The notes under the pieces: model-generated | What the model saw: the letters and a program-made list of their open reading frames with translations, nothing else | What the model was told of the DNA's origin: nothing | The model's database searches: none | Part shown: in pieces, positions 4,966 through 5,465 of the stretch | How positions within the stretch are numbered: the first letter of the stretch is position 1 | Layout of the letters: each line of letters begins with the position of its first letter | From: Rhodocyclaceae bacterium | GTDB lineage: Bacteria; Pseudomonadota; Gammaproteobacteria; Burkholderiales; Rhodocyclaceae | Direction of reading: 5' to 3' | Assembly (NCBI GenBank): GCA_018262875.1 | Contig: JADFDL010000131.1 | Location: 1-5,465, forward strand | Length of the DNA stretch: 5,465 bases | Translations under genes and position numbers: made by a program

Positions 4966-5465
4966 ATGAAAGACTTTGATTTGAATCTGCTGCGCGTCGT
5001 CGTCGCCCTCTATGACGCAGGCAGCGTCGGCCGGGCCGCCCAGGCCCTCGGCATGAGCCAGCCGGCAATGAGCGCGGCGCTGGCGCGCCTGCGCAAGTCC
5101 TTCGGCGAACCGCTCTTTCTGCGCACCGCGCACGGCATGTCGCCGACCGCCCGCACCCATGCGCTGGCCGCCAGCGCACGCGAGGTGCTCTCGCGCGTTG
5201 CCGACGACGTGCTGTCCGAGGCCAGTTTCGACCCGGCTACCACCACGACCACATTCACTTTCGCGTTGTCCGACGTTGGTGAAATAGTGTTCCTGCCGAG
5301 GATTCTGGAACGCCTGCAGCGTATGGCGCCGCACGCCGCCATCCGGTCTGTTTCCCTGCCGCCGGCCCGGCTCGAACAGGGACTGGAAAGCGGCGAGACG
5401 GATCTCGCCATCGGCTACTTTCCCGACCTCAAGTCGAGCGCGTTTTTCCAGCAGCGGCTGTTCGC
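4966..5465 (+). CDS. LysR-family transcriptional regulator (3' end cut by window edge)
   Basis: DNA-binding regulator, read as 166 residues to the window edge, about half of the usual 300. The N-terminus MKDFDLNLLRVVVALYDAGS is typical and fixes the start. The winged helix-turn-helix follows: SVGRAAQALGMSQPAMSAAL (20-39) is the turn and recognition helix, LARLRKSFGEPLFLRTAHGMSPT (39-61) the wing. A linker helix runs to about 80, and the ligand-binding domain opens at about 95 with TFTFALSDVGEIVFLPRIL, reaching ETDLAIGYFPDL near 144-155. The effector is unknown; by context an aromatic acid or its CoA ester. There is no Shine-Dalgarno before the ATG and a consensus -10 ends eight bases upstream of it. 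Divergence from the ligase, with a LysR-type box between, makes the ligase operon the likely target, plus self-control. An ATG at 4959 opens only six codons and is not the start. Confidence 0.95.
   Translation, partial: MKDFDLNLLRVVVALYDAGSVGRAAQALGMSQPAMSAALARLRKSFGEPLFLRTAHGMSPTARTHALAASAREVLSRVADDVLSEASFDPATTTTTFTFALSDVGEIVFLPRILERLQRMAPHAAIRSVSLPPARLEQGLESGETDLAIGYFPDLKSSAFFQQRLF

Noticed and set aside
3367..5334. 655-residue version of the ligase starting at 5334
   Set aside because: The extra 176 residues would be read antisense through lysR and the intergenic control region; the ligase homology begins at about 4806.
1..5465. tRNA, rRNA, CRISPR array, insertion sequence or attachment site
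   Set aside because: None seen: no cloverleaf or ribosomal motifs, no spaced repeat array, no transposase-like protein and no paired terminal repeats around any gene.

Overview
The window reads as a piece of a GC-rich proteobacterial chromosome. Codon choice and protein style suggest a betaproteobacterium, possibly Rhodocyclales or Burkholderiales, but no marker gene is present to prove this. It holds a compact locus for taking up and activating an organic acid, most likely an aromatic carboxylate, with a divergent LysR-type regulator. Both edges cut through genes.

Right side: a LysR-family regulator runs on the plus strand from 4966 and off the right edge. Diverging from it is an AMP-forming acyl-CoA ligase (4806-3367, minus) of the benzoate-CoA ligase type. 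The 159-bp gap between them (4807-4965) carries a plausible LysR control region. It has a perfect 8+9+8 inverted repeat containing a T-N11-A core, a consensus TATAAT for lysR placed so close to the start codon that the mRNA would be nearly leaderless, and a candidate ligase promoter whose predicted start puts the inverted repeat near -66. A strong Shine-Dalgarno (SD) sequence in the ligase leader serves a 16-codon ORF whose stop overlaps the ligase ATG.

Middle: 62 bp after the ligase is a 60-codon ORF. It looks like the signal peptide and first strand of a branched-chain-amino-acid-type ABC substrate-binding protein that then stops, so it is probably a gene remnant. A 199-bp non-coding gap (2923-3121) follows, with an exact tandem 10-mer and a strong inverted repeat in front of the next operon.

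Left side: a complete TRAP transporter operon on the minus strand: periplasmic binding protein (2922-1894), small membrane subunit (1823-1305) and large membrane subunit (1305 to beyond base 1). Two hairpins separate the first two genes; the last two overlap by one base.

The simplest model is that the TRAP system imports a carboxylic acid using an ion gradient, the ligase converts it to its CoA thioester, and the LysR protein switches the ligase on in response to the acid or its CoA ester. The ABC remnant hints that an ABC importer once served this ligase and that the TRAP system now does. The substrate cannot be read from the sequence.
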